From the NCBI RefSeq assembly GCF_034190915.1, contig NW_026947507.1, positions 31,362,001 to 31,426,000 of the forward strand: DNA of 64,000 bases. The letters run 5' to 3'. The DNA is from Cavia porcellus. Its lineage: Eukaryota > Chordata > Mammalia > Rodentia > Caviidae. The position numbers and the translations under genes were made by a program. The notes under the pieces were generated by a model, which had not been told where the DNA came from, searched no databases, and was given only the letters and a program-made list of their open reading frames with translations. This document shows, piece by piece, positions 45,765-57,520 of this stretch (positions within the stretch are counted from its first letter, which is position 1; every line of letters starts with the position of its first letter).

Positions 45765-46210
45765 AGATTTTACATTTGGAACTTCCTATACTACACTATT
45801 ACTAATCCCATACTACCAGGGGGCTTAAGAGACATATGTATTGTCTCACAGTTCCAGAGGCTGGAAGTCCAGGATCAACATGACAGCAGGTTTGTGCGGA
45901 GGGCTGGAGGAATACTCTGCTCCAGGACTCTCCTAACTTCTGCTAGTTTGCTGGCAATCTTGGAAATTCCTTGGCTTGTAAGGCAGCACTCTGATCTCTT
46001 CTTTTATGCTCATGTGGCATTCTTGTGTAGGTCTATCTCTAAACTTCCTTTCTCTGAAAGGACACACATCATATTGGGCTAGGTGACTTCATTAGCCTTA
46101 AGAGATAATTATCTCCATAAAGACTCTGACTGAGGTTAATTGCAATGCTCTAGTGATTATGACTTTGACGTTTCAATTTTGGAGGGGAAAAATTCAGTCC
46201 AGAATAAAAG
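45765..46210 (-). mobile_element. MLT1-family MaLR LTR, reverse strand
   Basis: Clear inverted MLT1 layout: 'ggggcttaagagacatatg', 'ctcacagttccagaggctgg', 'aagtccaggatcaacatgac', 'ttgctggcaatcttggaaat', 'ccttggcttgtaaggcagc', 'ggacacacatcatattggg', and the LTR 5' end near 'ggaggggaaaaattcagtcc'. It is the best preserved of the MaLR LTRs here. The 116-codon + ORF across it is antisense LTR sequence. Confidence 0.8.
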
Positions 46211-47211
46211 GTAAAGTCAACATTTTGTCAGACATTTGGAGGTGTGGTTTAAGGAGAGTCTTTAAAAGCAGGGAAACCAGTTGGGAGTGGGTAGGGTCAT
46301 AACACTCAGTCTAGGATTAGAGGAAAGAACGAGGCAGAGATTCTGAGTTGCAGATAAACTAAATGTTGATGCTTTCACTGCAGAGCTCATCAATTTTCAG
46401 GATACTTTTGTGATGAAATTGGATCCTTGCCTTAAGCATGAGACTCTTGGAGAAATAATAGTAAAGCCATTAACATGCAATTACATTCATTACTGATTAT
46501 AATAAATTGATTTAAAATAACTAATGCTAACAAGATATCAATGTATTATGTTATCTAGGACTCTGTGGGCTAGAAGTTTCAATTTTCAAGTGCAGGTTAA
46601 ACATAAGTGTAGATGGCTTTGGCTCTCACTCTGAAGACCAGGACTTTAGGGAAGCAATTGACCTCAAAACAAAGGGATTTACTTATTTATTCTCACTAGT
46701 TAATTAGGGAAAATGCTTATATAAGCTGTGAATTTGATTTAGAAACAATTCATTCAATTATTGGAAAGGATTTTGTGAATTTTTTTCCTCATGGATTAAT
46801 GGAAGTCTATTTCTGTTAGAACCAGCACAGTCTAAAAGTTCAAGAGAGGAAAAAAAGCATGTTTAAAGCTGTATCTGCAGATTATTCCTCTTGAATGATT
46901 AACAGAGGTATGTAGATGTGTTTCTTAATCTCTGTTAACCAAAAATCTTGAAGTGGCTGTTGCCATATGATAAACCCTTCAGCAAACAGCTCTGTGATTG
47001 ATCAAATGTGTCTTTTTTCTAAACTCATCCATGAGTTTGGGAAAAACGTAAACTGCAAGTGTTAGCCTTATATCATTACTTTTCAAAATATATTCCATTT
47101 TGTAACAAATTTCAGTATTTCTAAAATATTAAATATCCATTGATTTCTGACAATTTATTGCTAAGTTCTGTGGAACACTGGTGTCACTGGGGATATTAAA
47201 AAATCTTTGGA
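46211..47211. other. Unique AT-rich sequence, no gene seen
   Basis: No recognisable element. Confidence 0.45.
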
Positions 47212-47299
47212 GGCTGGGGATTTAGGTCAGCGGCATAAGTGCCTGCCTTGCACGCAGGTAGTCGTGAGTTCGATCCCCAGTACCGATAAAAAAAAAAAA
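47212..47299 (+). mobile_element. ID SINE retaining a tRNA-Ala(TGC) anticodon arm
   Basis: Starts 'ggctggggatttaggtcag', carries a perfect 5-bp anticodon stem (CCTGC 47242-47246, GCAGG 47254-47258) around a loop with TGC, and an intact B box (GTTCGATCC). The ends 'ctggggat' and 'atccccag' are complementary. A short unique part and an A-tail of about 13 follow. IDs descend from tRNA-Ala/BC1 and are transcribed by RNA polymerase III. This is the least decayed copy in the window. No clear target duplication. Confidence 0.88.
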
Positions 47300-47363
47300 T
47301 TGTAAAATTTACTCAAGAGTCAATTAAATGTAGAGAAAAGCAGAACAAAGTGAGACATTTTTT

Positions 47364-47419
47364 TTTGCTATCTCTGAGCTGCAAATGCATGTTTGCTATC
47401 TCTGAGCTGCTAATGCATG
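47364..47419. repeat. 28-bp tandem duplication
   Basis: Two adjacent units with one mismatch, each 'tttgctatctctgagctgc' plus '(a/t)aatgcatg', at 47364-47391 and 47392-47419. Confidence 0.9.
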
Positions 47420-49639
47420 GTATTTAAAATAAGGTATGGCAGTCTCTAAAACTTTACTGTTCTACTTTTTTTTTTTTAACAGAACACCTTACATGCGAGA
47501 ATTCTATGAATGGACATTGACTGACAATGCTTTCATTTAATGTAACTTGTCAATTCATTTTCCTCCACTAATTTTCACTTGAAAATCTGATCTCTCATCT
47601 TCCCATTCAGAATTCATACATCCATATAATTCAAATCTTTTGTAGAAGAATGAACTACCTGATACTTTGTCTGTTTCACCAAGGTATAAAACATATCTCA
47701 AATATGTGGTAGAGTAACATACTTCACCCCCACCCTGAAATATATTTCTTTGGTGTATTTCCAACAAGTCCCTCAGAGAAACTGCAGACTTCTGGATACA
47801 CAGGGATGGCTCTCAAAAAGTATGCTGTTGTGAGAAGAAATTTATATCTATCTACAGTAGTAAAGGAAATGGAAGCTGTATGATCTCCTTAAATGTTTCT
47901 AGTGGATCTTTGTACAGGAAGATGAGTTTGGAGTACTAATACGTACTTGGTTCACACAGAAAGGACCGTGGGCTATTGCAGTTGACTTTTTTCTTCACAA
48001 CAAGACAACCTTGCAGGCTAGGCACCTCCTTCTTTCGGTCTTCCTTTTTCCCCAGGAGCCCTCAGAAGTGACCACAGTCACTTTTCCTCTCCCAATGGAA
48101 AAAAAGTTATGCTGAGCTGGTGAGTATTCACATTTCTGTGATTTTTCCCTGGGCTGTGGTTTTCTCCCTTTTCTTCTTTCCCCTTTTCTTCATAAACATG
48201 TATGCCTTTTCTCCTACTTAATTTTTCTTAGTTACATTCCAGCAATCATTCAAAGGGTCAAGGGAAAATTTCCCTTTATCCTCATAATGCCCATCATGAA
48301 TGAGTCACATACATTCTTTCAAATTTCCTCTGGTAAAATGTTTATTGTTTATTGATCTTGTGTTTCTTGCTTTCTCACTGTGTCTAAGACTTAAGCGTCA
48401 TAAGAACTTTTGATTCTCTGAAGGCTATCTTCTTGTAAAAAATCTAATACAAATTCTAATTCTGGAAATGTCTACATAGAGATAGAAGGGAAAGAAAAGA
48501 ATTTTATTATCAAATAAACATTCAACTAGAATGCATAACACAGGCAACAAGAAAAAACAGAAAGAAAGGTCTTGTATATAGCCAAGCAGACACACTCCAT
48601 TACCTATATGATCTCAAAATAAACAATAATTACTGCTCAAGTAAGTAGACTTCAAAACACCATTTGTTCTGCACAGTTGATCAGAAACTCATTTGGTTAT
48701 TGAGGTGACCATCTGTGTCAAGTAATTGGCTTTAACGAAAGTAAGAACAGTCTTGTATCCTTATGGCAACAGGCACTTCCACAAGTCACAGTGAGCACTG
48801 CCAGAAGTTAGGCTTCCCCTCCACCTCCCACACTCAGTGGGAGAGAGTTCTGATCCTTCCTTGATGATTCATTTCAAAGAAACTGCTCTGAAGTCTTGGA
48901 GAAAGATTTTTCTGGGTCATAAAAGCTAGCAAGACCTTATTTAGCTTAGAAGAAAAATTTCAAGCACTTCAAAGGGGCAAAGAAAGAGCTCACAATTATG
49001 TTTTCTAAAGTCAGTGCTTACTATCTGTCTTACTTTAGCTTCTTGCTATATTGTCAAGCAGGAGAATTGAGCCTTTATTTTTAAATTTGCATTGGCCCTT
49101 GTTCTTTCAGCAGATGACTATTTCTTTCCATATAGATTTGATCTTTTGAATGGACTTTTCCTGTTATGGATTGAAGAATATGGCTGTAGCCTCTCGTGAT
49201 GCAGTTTTTAAGTTTGTAAAGCAAAATTTATGTTGTTTGATCATAAAAGCATAATTATGACCTTAGGTTGTACACAACCTTTAAATTTGCAAAACAATTT
49301 TACACTGCTTATCTTAATTTACCTTACTAATATTCATTAACAGCTACTGAGATATTCCTTTTACTTAAAATAAGATGAAAGTATAAAAGATAATGGTATA
49401 AATATTTGACTGAGATCATAAAATATCAGTGACAATGTAACCTGATAGAAAAGACACTGGGGATAAATGAGAGATTTTCTATATTAGAAGAAAACTGTAT
49501 TTATACTTGAAAGTGATTTGACAGGGAGAAAGATGCATTGCAGTTTGGATAATTTGAAGGAGAATACATTTTAACATACGGGGAAGGGGACAGATTTTAC
49601 AGTACAGTGGACAAAGCTGATTTTCGGGATTGCACTTTA
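47420..49639. other. Unique sequence, no gene seen
   Basis: Poly-T run at about 47466-47480. No gene or recognisable repeat. Confidence 0.45.
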
Positions 49640-50195
49640 GTTAGGCTCCTAAACCTTCTCATTTGTCCATGTGCTTCCTTGTAAAATCCAGTTGATCACG
49701 AACGCTGTTGTCGTTCTACTAAGAACTGCTCATTCCTTATGCGACCACTTTTGACATCTGGGCAGGTTCTTCATCCTCTATTATTCTCGGAGGATATCTG
49801 CCCGCCCTGGCATATTTTAGCACGAGTCTTTTTTTTTGGTATATTTTGCCAGAATGTCCTCTCCATTCCTGAAGTGGTCTCTTCCTCATTTTCTCTTCAC
49901 TTATGCCCACCCTGCTCTTTGTCTATAAGTTCCCAGCTGCCCATGCTGTGCTCAGAATTAAGCCCAGTTTTATACTGAAGTCTTTTTCCCATTACAACAA
50001 TCTGGAACAAAATCATGGTTTACTATTCCAGATTTACCTCTCAGAGCTTCCTGGATGCTTTGGCAAACTCTAAAATTCTTCCTGCTCACTATACTATGAG
50101 GGTAACATGCTTACATTAACCCACAAGATTACTGTAAAAATCAAATGAGATGACGTGTGTCCCGAGGTACACAGGAGTGGGTACTCAGTAAAAGA
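49640..50195. mobile_element. MIR/L2-like scraps around an LTR-like segment
   Basis: 'ttaggctcctaaaccttctca' with 'ccttgtaaaatcca' (49640-49695) and 'atcaaatgagatgacgtgtg' with 'gggtactcagtaaaa' (50140-50193) are reminiscent of the two halves of a MIR/L2-type 3' sequence. Between them, 49739-49985 has an LTR-like end ('tgctgtgctcagaattaagcc', then 'ttttata'). The interpretation as an old LTR inserted into an older SINE is tentative. Confidence 0.35.
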
Positions 50196-50403
50196 TAACC
50201 CTTTGTTGTTTTTTTGTTGTTGTTGTTTTTAGAATTTTAATTACCAGCCAAATCAGGACACAGAGTTTGGATCTTCTCCCTGTTCTATGTCCTGTGTCAC
50301 AAAGTCCTGGTTTAAACTAACATACTGCTGTTAACAAAGGAAGTCACACTATTTAATAAATTTTGTTAGAATAGATGAAGGCTTCTACTTACTTTAACTT
50401 AAT
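50196..50403. other. Unique sequence with (TTG)n-like run
   Basis: 'tttgttgtttttttgttgttgttgt' at about 50202-50228 is an imperfect TTG repeat. Confidence 0.5.
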
Positions 50404-50460
50404 TTTTATTGTTGATGCAGTGCAAAGCATTGAATCTAGGGCCTCTTGTACTTATTTTCA
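50404..50460 (-). mobile_element. Partial ID SINE, reverse strand
   Basis: 'gatgcagtgcaaagcattga' then 'atctagggcctcttgtactt' read as an inverted 3' half of an ID element. Truncated. Confidence 0.45.
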
Positions 50461-52361
50461 GCTAATTTAATTTTGATTTTTAAAAACTAGAGAAGGAAAC
50501 GAAAAGATGGATCTTTTGCAAATGGGGAGTCCAGGAGACTTAGGGCAAGAGAAAGAGGAGGGAGGAAAGAAGTAGAACTGAAATATGCCCAGTGCAAGAA
50601 CCTGATAATATTGAATGCAATCGGATCATAAATATGAGCTAAGAATAATAATGAGAAATAATAATGGAAATGAGAAAAGGGAACTTGGAGGTGGAGGAAG
50701 AGAGATCAGTGGGAAGGGAAAGGGGATGTAATACAAAGAAGCCAGCCGTATTATGTACATGTACCTACTCCTCAAAATGAATACAAACATGTACTGCAAA
50801 CCTGTATTCGTAAAAGAAAAAACTAGAGAATGAATTTCAGTTACATATTGCCTGTACATGTTAAGCACATTTTTTTCTTTTAATGTCTATGTGCCTCTGC
50901 TAATGTGTAATAGTTTAATCTAAAATACTTTTTAAACTCTAGTTCTGGCAGAATACAAGCACTAAAATGATTATGTGAAGTACAGCACACTTATTTGGGT
51001 TCATGTTTTGTTACTTATGATACAGCATAAGGATATTTAATATTTAAAAAATTGAAGACATTCTGTAGTCTACATTAAATACACCTAAGGTCTTGTAGTC
51101 ATTCTAGCTGATGTTTCTGAAACATAGGAGCTGGGCGGCTGAAACTGCTTTTAGGGTCCCTTGCTTAATTATTCTGTGCTTTGCTGCTCCGGTTTGGCCT
51201 TGTCTATTTGCTTATACAATCATCACACTGCACAAGTCATCACTAGGCTTCGCAGAGTGTAGCAATGAGGCGCAAGACTCCAGCTAACATGTGTGACCTC
51301 CACAATGAAATCACAATAGGAAATTGTTTTGTATGTAATCTTTTTCAAGGATGCACATCCAACTACACATTCACAATCTAGCAAATAAGCGCACTGTCTC
51401 CACAAAATAGTGACAAGTGGTACATTTCTGTCCAAAATTGAATTCTCAGCTAAAGAAAAGAAATGCATTGCTTTTGTTCCATTTATGAAGATTAAATGGA
51501 AATAAATGTAAATACAAAAATTACAATTGCTTCTGTTCTTACTTTATAAGATTATTTTTAGTGTTTGGAACTAGGAAATTAGATATAAACTGCATTAAAG
51601 CAGTGACCAGGAAGATAAAATATATTTAGACACAATGTGTACTCATGTCGTGACAAATTATGAAAAGATTATATTTCTAAAGGACAATATTTTTCATTTA
51701 ATTACAACATGTTCTTAAAAATTATAGTAATTCTGCTTAACAACTAGAAATAAACATGTTTTGTGGTTCTCAAAATAAATATTATTGAAACCTGTCTGCA
51801 ATGATAGATTGGATTCTAGCACATTTTTGAGCCACTTGAATTCATATTTTATATTAATTTTTCTTACACAATAGTGTTATTAAGTACTGTCCACCCTTGC
51901 AGATTTGGCCTTGCTTAGAAATGTTGAGAAATCTACTTAGATGAGCTCTATCAGACTCTTATCCACCAGACCGAGGAATTACATGGAAAAATAATCCAAG
52001 CCATGTTGTGGTCTACATTTCAGACATGGTTTGTTGTACCTACCAAATGGTGATGTTGCTCAATGAAAATATCTTTGCAGAAAGCCCCAGAACCGTCACT
52101 GGTATTTGGTCTTTGAAGAGAAGTAAATGTACTTGAATTTGATGGTTAATACTCAAACCATTTCTGGACCAACTATTACATGCATTATGGATTTTATGAG
52201 ACAGTAAATGTAATATTTATAGGCACTCTTCACTCTGTACTGTAATAAAAGGACATGAAAATAACTTCAGGCTGAAGTTGTACTACAAATCCTTACTACT
52301 GAACGGTAGGGTATCTATCACAGGGATGGCAAACTTTTTAGAGCTTTCAATGACAACAAAC
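50461..52361. other. Unique AT-rich sequence, no gene seen
   Basis: A purine-rich patch lies at 50515-50720. No recognised element. ORF at 50626-50868 on minus is low-complexity S/P/F/L-rich. Confidence 0.45.
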
Positions 52362-52440
52362 TGCCCGTAGTGGCATTTATGCCATAGGTTTGTCACTGGC
52401 TTTGTATGCACAACGCTCTGGCTTTAATTCTCAGCTGTGT
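52362..52440 (+). mobile_element. Possible degraded ID SINE
   Basis: 'ctggctttgtatgcacaacg' then 'ctctggctttaattctcagctg' is ordered like the anticodon-arm and B-box parts of an ID element. The first half is not convincing. Confidence 0.35.
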
Positions 52441-52479
52441 GAAATAATTGTTTTTAAATTACCGGTTTTTTGTGCTAAA

Positions 52480-53110
52480 AAATAATAATGAGCAAAGTGA
52501 CAATTTTTGAGGTATTTAGATTTTTATCAAAAATTTCCAGTTTTTTACCATTAGCTACAAATATGGAAATGAAAAAAAATAATAAAACAAATATTTATTT
52601 TAGCATCATACTGTCATTTAAAACACTACAAATTGTGAAAAATAGTAGAATTTATTTGTTTGGAAAAAATCTTACTAAATCAGAATTGCCTTCTCATCAT
52701 GCACCTTCGTGCTGTAGAATTATGGAAAGAGAGAATATTTTCTAGCACTTTGAAACTTGTACTTTCTGCTAAGTGTGCGTCAATTTCCAACATTGTGTCC
52801 TTTGTCCTTTCACTGTCATCAAGTACCTCTGAGGTTTCCTTTATGGTGAAGTTTGTTAAAGTCATTTCCCGCAGGTTTTGGCAATGCCTTTTTAAAATTT
52901 GTGTTGATAGTGTCCTCTTAGTAAGTTTCTCTGGCTACATATCTAGTCTGCAGCAGGGCCAGTGTTCCCACAACTGGCTGCTTCATTTTCATTGCACTGA
53001 TATTTTATTTGAGGAGTTGAACTCCCTGCATTATCACCGTTTATTTCTTTGCTGCCCATGGATCCATGTGAAACTGGAAATGTGTGGTATGAGAGCTCAG
53101 AGTGTTTAGT
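52480..53110 (-). pseudogene. Possible processed pseudogene, unrecognised protein
   Basis: On the minus strand a run from about 53080 to 52680 gives protein-like text in shifting frames, ending in a 61-codon frame (52865-52680) that is rich in charged residues and heptad-like ('ETSEVLDDSERTKDTMLEID'), followed by AT-rich 3'UTR-like sequence with AATAAA forms. On + the same interval carries a 149-codon ORF (52660-53109). I do not recognise the protein, and the + ORF may be the shadow of the minus relic or chance. Low confidence. Confidence 0.25.
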
Positions 53111-53140
53111 TTAACCGTGATGACTGAAATCACACAGGCA

Positions 53141-53244
53141 GGTTGGGGATTTAGCTCAGTAGCACAGTGCCTGCCAGGCAAGAGTGAGGTCCTGAGTTTG
53201 ATTCCTGATACAAAAAGAAAAAAGAAGAAGAAAAGGAAAGAAAT
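53141..53244 (+). mobile_element. ID SINE with target duplication
   Basis: 'ggttggggatttagctcagt', 'agcacagtgcctgccaggc', 'gagtttgattcctgatac' and an A/G-rich tail. The 11-base direct repeat 'tcacacaggca' lies at 53130-53140 and 53245-53255. Confidence 0.85.
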
Positions 53245-53255
53245 TCACACAGGCA

Positions 53256-53379
53256 CATAAGAATCATGTAAAAAGATTACTTGTATAGAAAGACCTGCTT
53301 CTCTAAACTGTACACATATTGGGGCAAAAAAAAAAAAAAAACATTGGCGGTCTTTTCTTTCTTTCTTTCTTTCTTTCCT
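53256..53379. repeat. Poly(A) and (TTTC)n simple repeats
   Basis: An A run at about 53326-53342 and a (TTTC)n run at about 53354-53377. Confidence 0.85.
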
Positions 53380-53555
53380 TTTATTTCTTCTTTTTTTAAA
53401 TTGGTTTTTGAACCCAAAGTCTTTACATTAAGCTGTATTCCCAGTTCTTTTTAGTTTTAGTTTCTTAGTACATTGCCCAGCTGAGCTTCATCTTGAGAAC
53501 CACCTGCCTCATCCTCCAAGAGTGCTGGGATTATAGGCACGCAGCACCTTTTCTA
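53380..53555 (-). mobile_element. B1-ID fused SINE, reverse strand
   Basis: Same layout as 4495-4678: inverted ID half ('ggtttttgaacccaaagtc', 'attaagctgtattcccagt'), linker, then inverted B1 half ('tagtacattgcccagctgag', 'cctcatcctccaagagtgc', 'tgggattataggcacgc'). Confidence 0.75.
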
Positions 53556-54581
53556 TAATACATGAAGTGCATTTCTATAAAACAGGAGTGTAAAAAAAAG
53601 CAATTGTTTCTCTGTCTTAATCACAATGATTCAACATCTCACATGTTCCAGGCAACCTCTAGCCAAGAGAATCACTATGGCGAACAAAATTGAGTTATTT
53701 CATCTCTCTAATTTATCAGCACAGAAAGCTCCAAGAGATCAGAGACCAGATCTTATATTAACATCTCAGTGCTTAATACATTTTTATGTAGTAGGCATTA
53801 AATATTTGTTGATAAAATAAATGTATTAATGAGTAAATATTACCATGGTTAAAATGTTGATAAAAACAAATATAATAAAATTTTACACTAAGATTAGTGA
53901 TATATCATAGATTAGCACTCACATATTAAAAAGCTTCAAAATTAAGATCTCAGGCTGAAATAATTAATCTCATAGCTTCAACGTTTGCCTCTGATTGAAG
54001 AGAAGCATGATAGTTTCACTCGGGGTTGCGGGCTTTGTCACAGTCTGCCCTCTTTTCACTTTGAAGGACGGGACTCAGTTTCACAAAGCAGACTGAATGT
54101 GCTTAAAACACAATGATGCCTGCTCTTCCTTTTGACTGGAATTTGCCCAGGGCTTTTGAGAGCTGTCAAAAAGATCCCACGACACTTCACCCTATCCTCT
54201 AAACATGGAGGCTTGGAAAAGTGAAGACAATCCAAGCCTGAGACCAAACAAAAAGAGAATCATTACCCTACTGTAGCATAGGGTTCTCATCATTTCCTAG
54301 TACAGGAAACTACCGGACCACTCTGTTGACTGACAATTATGCTTAGTGAATTGTTCCACATCTAGTGCAGGATTCTCAATCTACAAATAGCTAGAGAAGG
54401 AGAAACTCAAAGGTTGTTGCCATCCACATCTTGTTGTTTTAAGGAAGACAGAGCAAGGACACAGCATCTTGACAGAGTGCTACACTAGGAAGACAGATTT
54501 CTACCTGGAAAATAAAATATGTTAACAATAATATAATCTTAAAGATATTAAATTTGAAACCATATTTGTTAAAACATTTCC
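53556..54581. other. Unique sequence, no gene seen
   Basis: No recognisable element. Confidence 0.45.
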
Positions 54582-54700
54582 TATTGGTTGGGCATGGTGA
54601 CCTACAGCTATTATCCTAGCAACTCTGTAAGTTGAGGCAGAAGAGTCTCAAGTTCTAGGTCAGAATGGCTGGGCAACTCTGTTTCAAAGCAAAAATAAAA
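54582..54700 (+). mobile_element. B1 SINE, + strand
   Basis: 'ggttgggcatggtgacctac', 'ttatcctagcaactctgta', 'agttgaggcagaagagtc', 'ttctaggtcagaatggctgg', 'caactctgtttcaaagc' with an A-rich tail. Shortened and diverged. Confidence 0.75.
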
Positions 54701-54925
54701 TAATTAACTTCCGAATTTTACTATTATCTTATGACAACTGATATATGTAGCTTGTTAAATTTGTTTTTATTACTATAGTTGAATGGAAACAAGTAAGACC
54801 TTTTGAAAAACAAGCTTTCTCGTGTGTATTTGAAATATGCAATGTGATGCTAGGAAATATGGGAAGATAGTAAGATGGTTACTATAGTGAAGCCAATTAG
54901 CATCTCCATCATCTCACATAGTGTC

Positions 54926-54927
<2 letters not shown>

Positions 54928-55004
<77 letters not shown>
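54928..55004. repeat. Compound (GT)n(GA)n microsatellite
   Basis: A GT run at 54928-54961 passes directly into a GA run at 54962-55004. Translated RE/RER and THTH ORFs here are artefacts. Confidence 0.95.
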
Positions 55005-55007
<3 letters not shown>

Positions 55008-56447
55008 CAGCTACAGCACACTCATTTAGCAAAACTTATGAATATAACATACATTAGTAAGCTGGCATCCTCGTGTTATGACATTCTTGCAGCAAATACA
55101 GTGGATGGGCTGAAATGCAGGTACAGCCTTGATCTTCTTGAGGTCAAGGTATCTTAATTATAGGCTAATTACTACATACCTGTTCTGTAAACTCAAATTC
55201 ATAATATGAGAGGATTACTGAAAAAAACCCCTGCTGAGTAACCATGGTTCTTGTTTCTTCATTTGATTTTTCTTAGAATTAAACTGTAAAAAAAGAAGAA
55301 AACATTTTTAAGAGATAAAGCCCTGTGTTTATGCAATATTTATTCATATCTGCAGGTTCTGTTACTATCTAATGTCATGAAAGTGCTATTTGCCACCTTT
55401 TAAAATTCCTGACTTTAAAGGAAAACATTTGGGAATATGAAAAAAATTAATCTTTTTAATTTTTATTTTTTTAGTACATGTTTGCAGTATATAATGATTA
55501 TATTCCTCACCTGGAGTCGGAACACATGCACAATGGCATCTTTATTCTTTTCATATTCCTCTTCTCCTTTTCCCCCTTACATTTCTTGTCCCTTTCCTAT
55601 TTGCAAAGATTCATCTCCTTATTTCATATTATTTTTTAATTGGGGGAAAACTTCTACATATTCTTTTGCTTGTGATGCATATTGTAAGTTTCCAAGATGG
55701 TAGCTTTTTGTATTTCAATTCTATGAAAGAATAGTGAAGCCCATACTACTTTTTATTCTAATCAACTCCTAAAACTTTAAAAAGTGAGCACGGGCTTTTA
55801 CAGCACTTTTATACAATATCATGAAACTTCTTTGTCTGGAAGAAATCTTTGTTTTAATGTGTAAGACTAAAAATATGCTAAAATTATATTTTTCAGAAAT
55901 ATTATTAGGCTTTAAAATTTTTAAAAAGTGATGATTAGGGACCACGGGCAGTACATAACAATACATAACCAGGAATATTATAAATTTATAATACCTTCAA
56001 ATAAGACTGAAGTTTTGTACTATTTTACATAATTTGTTATAGTGAACCAAAGTGAGGTAACCAGAGGAAGTTTGAGAATATAATAGCAAAAGATGTCCTG
56101 CATGCGTGACCTTGTAATAGGGGAAAATAATGTTTAGCTCAGAAATCAGTGAGCTACAATAAGAATAGTGTGTGGTTTAAAGTTCAGGTAAAATAAAAGT
56201 CTATCAGAACAAGTAAATAATAGCTTTGCAAATTATTTTATTTTCCTCAGATAAGAAAGGCCTGTTGATTGCATCTAATTTTTCTCAGTCACACACACAA
56301 TTATTGTTTGATTGTTGTTAGTGGCATCCTTTTATAATGAAAGGGACGTGCTGAAGGTTAGAGAAAAGAACTTGCACCTTACTGATTTGCATTAAGTAAA
56401 ACATGCCTCTCACTAAACAAACACCTTCATGTCTTTTCCTGTGTCAC
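55005..56447. other. AT-rich unique sequence, no gene seen
   Basis: No recognisable element. Confidence 0.45.
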
Positions 56448-57032
56448 TCATTTACCATTCAAGCAAAATACAATTACACTGAATAACAGCAATGCTCTAT
56501 CAAAAATCCTGATTCCATCTAAGCCTTTGAGACATTGTTCACGAATCTTTCTATCATTCTTTTTTACTCTTGAATTCAATCTTTTATCTAGGAAAAAAAT
56601 GAACACTGCCTGGTAAAGACAAGAAATTTGCTCAAAGCTTATTATCATTTTAAAATGTAAGAGAACACACTTTTCTGATGAATCCTTATTATTTGGATTG
56701 AAGAGTATCTGAAAAGACTTGAAAATCTTAGCTAGATTTTCCTTGAAATTTTCTGTTTTGTACCACTTTAAGCTACAGTACAAGGCATGACTGCTTCTTT
56801 TTGTGAGCATCAGTGCAAACCAATTGTCCATCCATTTCTTGCTCAAATCATGTCCTCCCCGATGGTAGAAGCATTGTGATCCACTAATGGTAGGAAAAAT
56901 TGCCTTGTGCAGTGACAAGAAATAAATTTGTTCGGGTTTATCTCCTTCAGGATTAAAAAACATTATAACAAATAACATATGCAGATCATTAATAATTTTT
57001 CCTGTAAAGCTGTTCCAAATGTTGCTACCCAA
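56448..57032 (-). CDS. Unexplained 194-codon ORF, hypothetical
   Basis: The longest open frame outside the provirus, starting with ATG at 57032 and stopping at 56448-56450 on the minus strand. In DNA this AT-rich an uninterrupted run of 194 codons is unusual, though not impossible, by chance. The composition is mixed, not low-complexity: Lys/Phe/Leu-rich, several Cys and His, and a hydrophobic C-terminal segment (FDRALLLFSVIVFCLNGK). No family is recognised. The frame lies directly downstream, in the same direction, of an MLT1-like LTR at 57119-57520, which could have supplied a promoter or be part of the same old element. It may be an internal relic, a retrocopy, or chance. Confidence 0.25.
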   Translation of the reverse strand: MGSNIWNSFTGKIINDLHMLFVIMFFNPEGDKPEQIYFLSLHKAIFPTISGSQCFYHRGGHDLSKKWMDNWFALMLTKRSSHALYCSLKWYKTENFKENLAKIFKSFQILFNPNNKDSSEKCVLLHFKMIISFEQISCLYQAVFIFFLDKRLNSRVKKNDRKIREQCLKGLDGIRIFDRALLLFSVIVFCLNGK

Positions 57033-57118
57033 TTGAGAGTCCTGCCTAAAACTTTTGCAAGAGTGTATGAAAATATTTCTCTGAATGACACAGGATTTCC
57101 TAATTCAAATCTTAAAAT

Positions 57119-57520
57119 CTGTATTAGTTTCCTATTGTGACAGACTACTATAAACATAATGGCTTAATACCTTACAAATTTATTATTATGTAGTTTTTGA
57201 AGTCAAAGGTATAAAATGGGTTGGCAGAACTGTAGGGGAGAAATTATTTCCTTGCCTTCTACTCCTGCTAGAGATTGCCTTACTCTTTGCCTTGTAGCCC
57301 TGTTACCCACAGAGCTGTGCTTCTATTATCATAAGTCTTTCTCTGATCATTACCCTCCTTACAAGAACCCTGTTGATTACTTAGAAGCTACTCTAATAAC
57401 CCAGAATAATCTCTTCATCTCAAGATACTAAGCATAATCTACCATGCAAGATAATTTGTTCATTCACTTATGGAATTAATATATTTGGAGAACATTTATT
57501 CTGCCTATCACAATGTCCTT
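57119..57520 (-). mobile_element. MLT1-like MaLR LTR, reverse strand
   Basis: Inverted MaLR 3' end at the left: 'ctgtattagtttcctattgt', 'gacagactactataaacata', 'atggcttaataccttacaa', 'atttattattatg'. Later 'cttacaagaaccctgttgat' and 'taacccagaataatctcttc' correspond to the inner part of an inverted MLT1. Diverged. Confidence 0.65.

Noticed and set aside
45732..46082. 116-codon + strand ORF
   Set aside because: Antisense reading of an MLT1-type LTR.
47212..47299. Functional tRNA-Ala gene
   Set aside because: Anticodon arm is intact but the T stem does not pair properly and an A-tail follows; it is an ID SINE.
54850..55057. ORFs of REREREx and THTHTH on both strands
   Set aside because: They are translations of the (GT)n(GA)n microsatellite, not genes.
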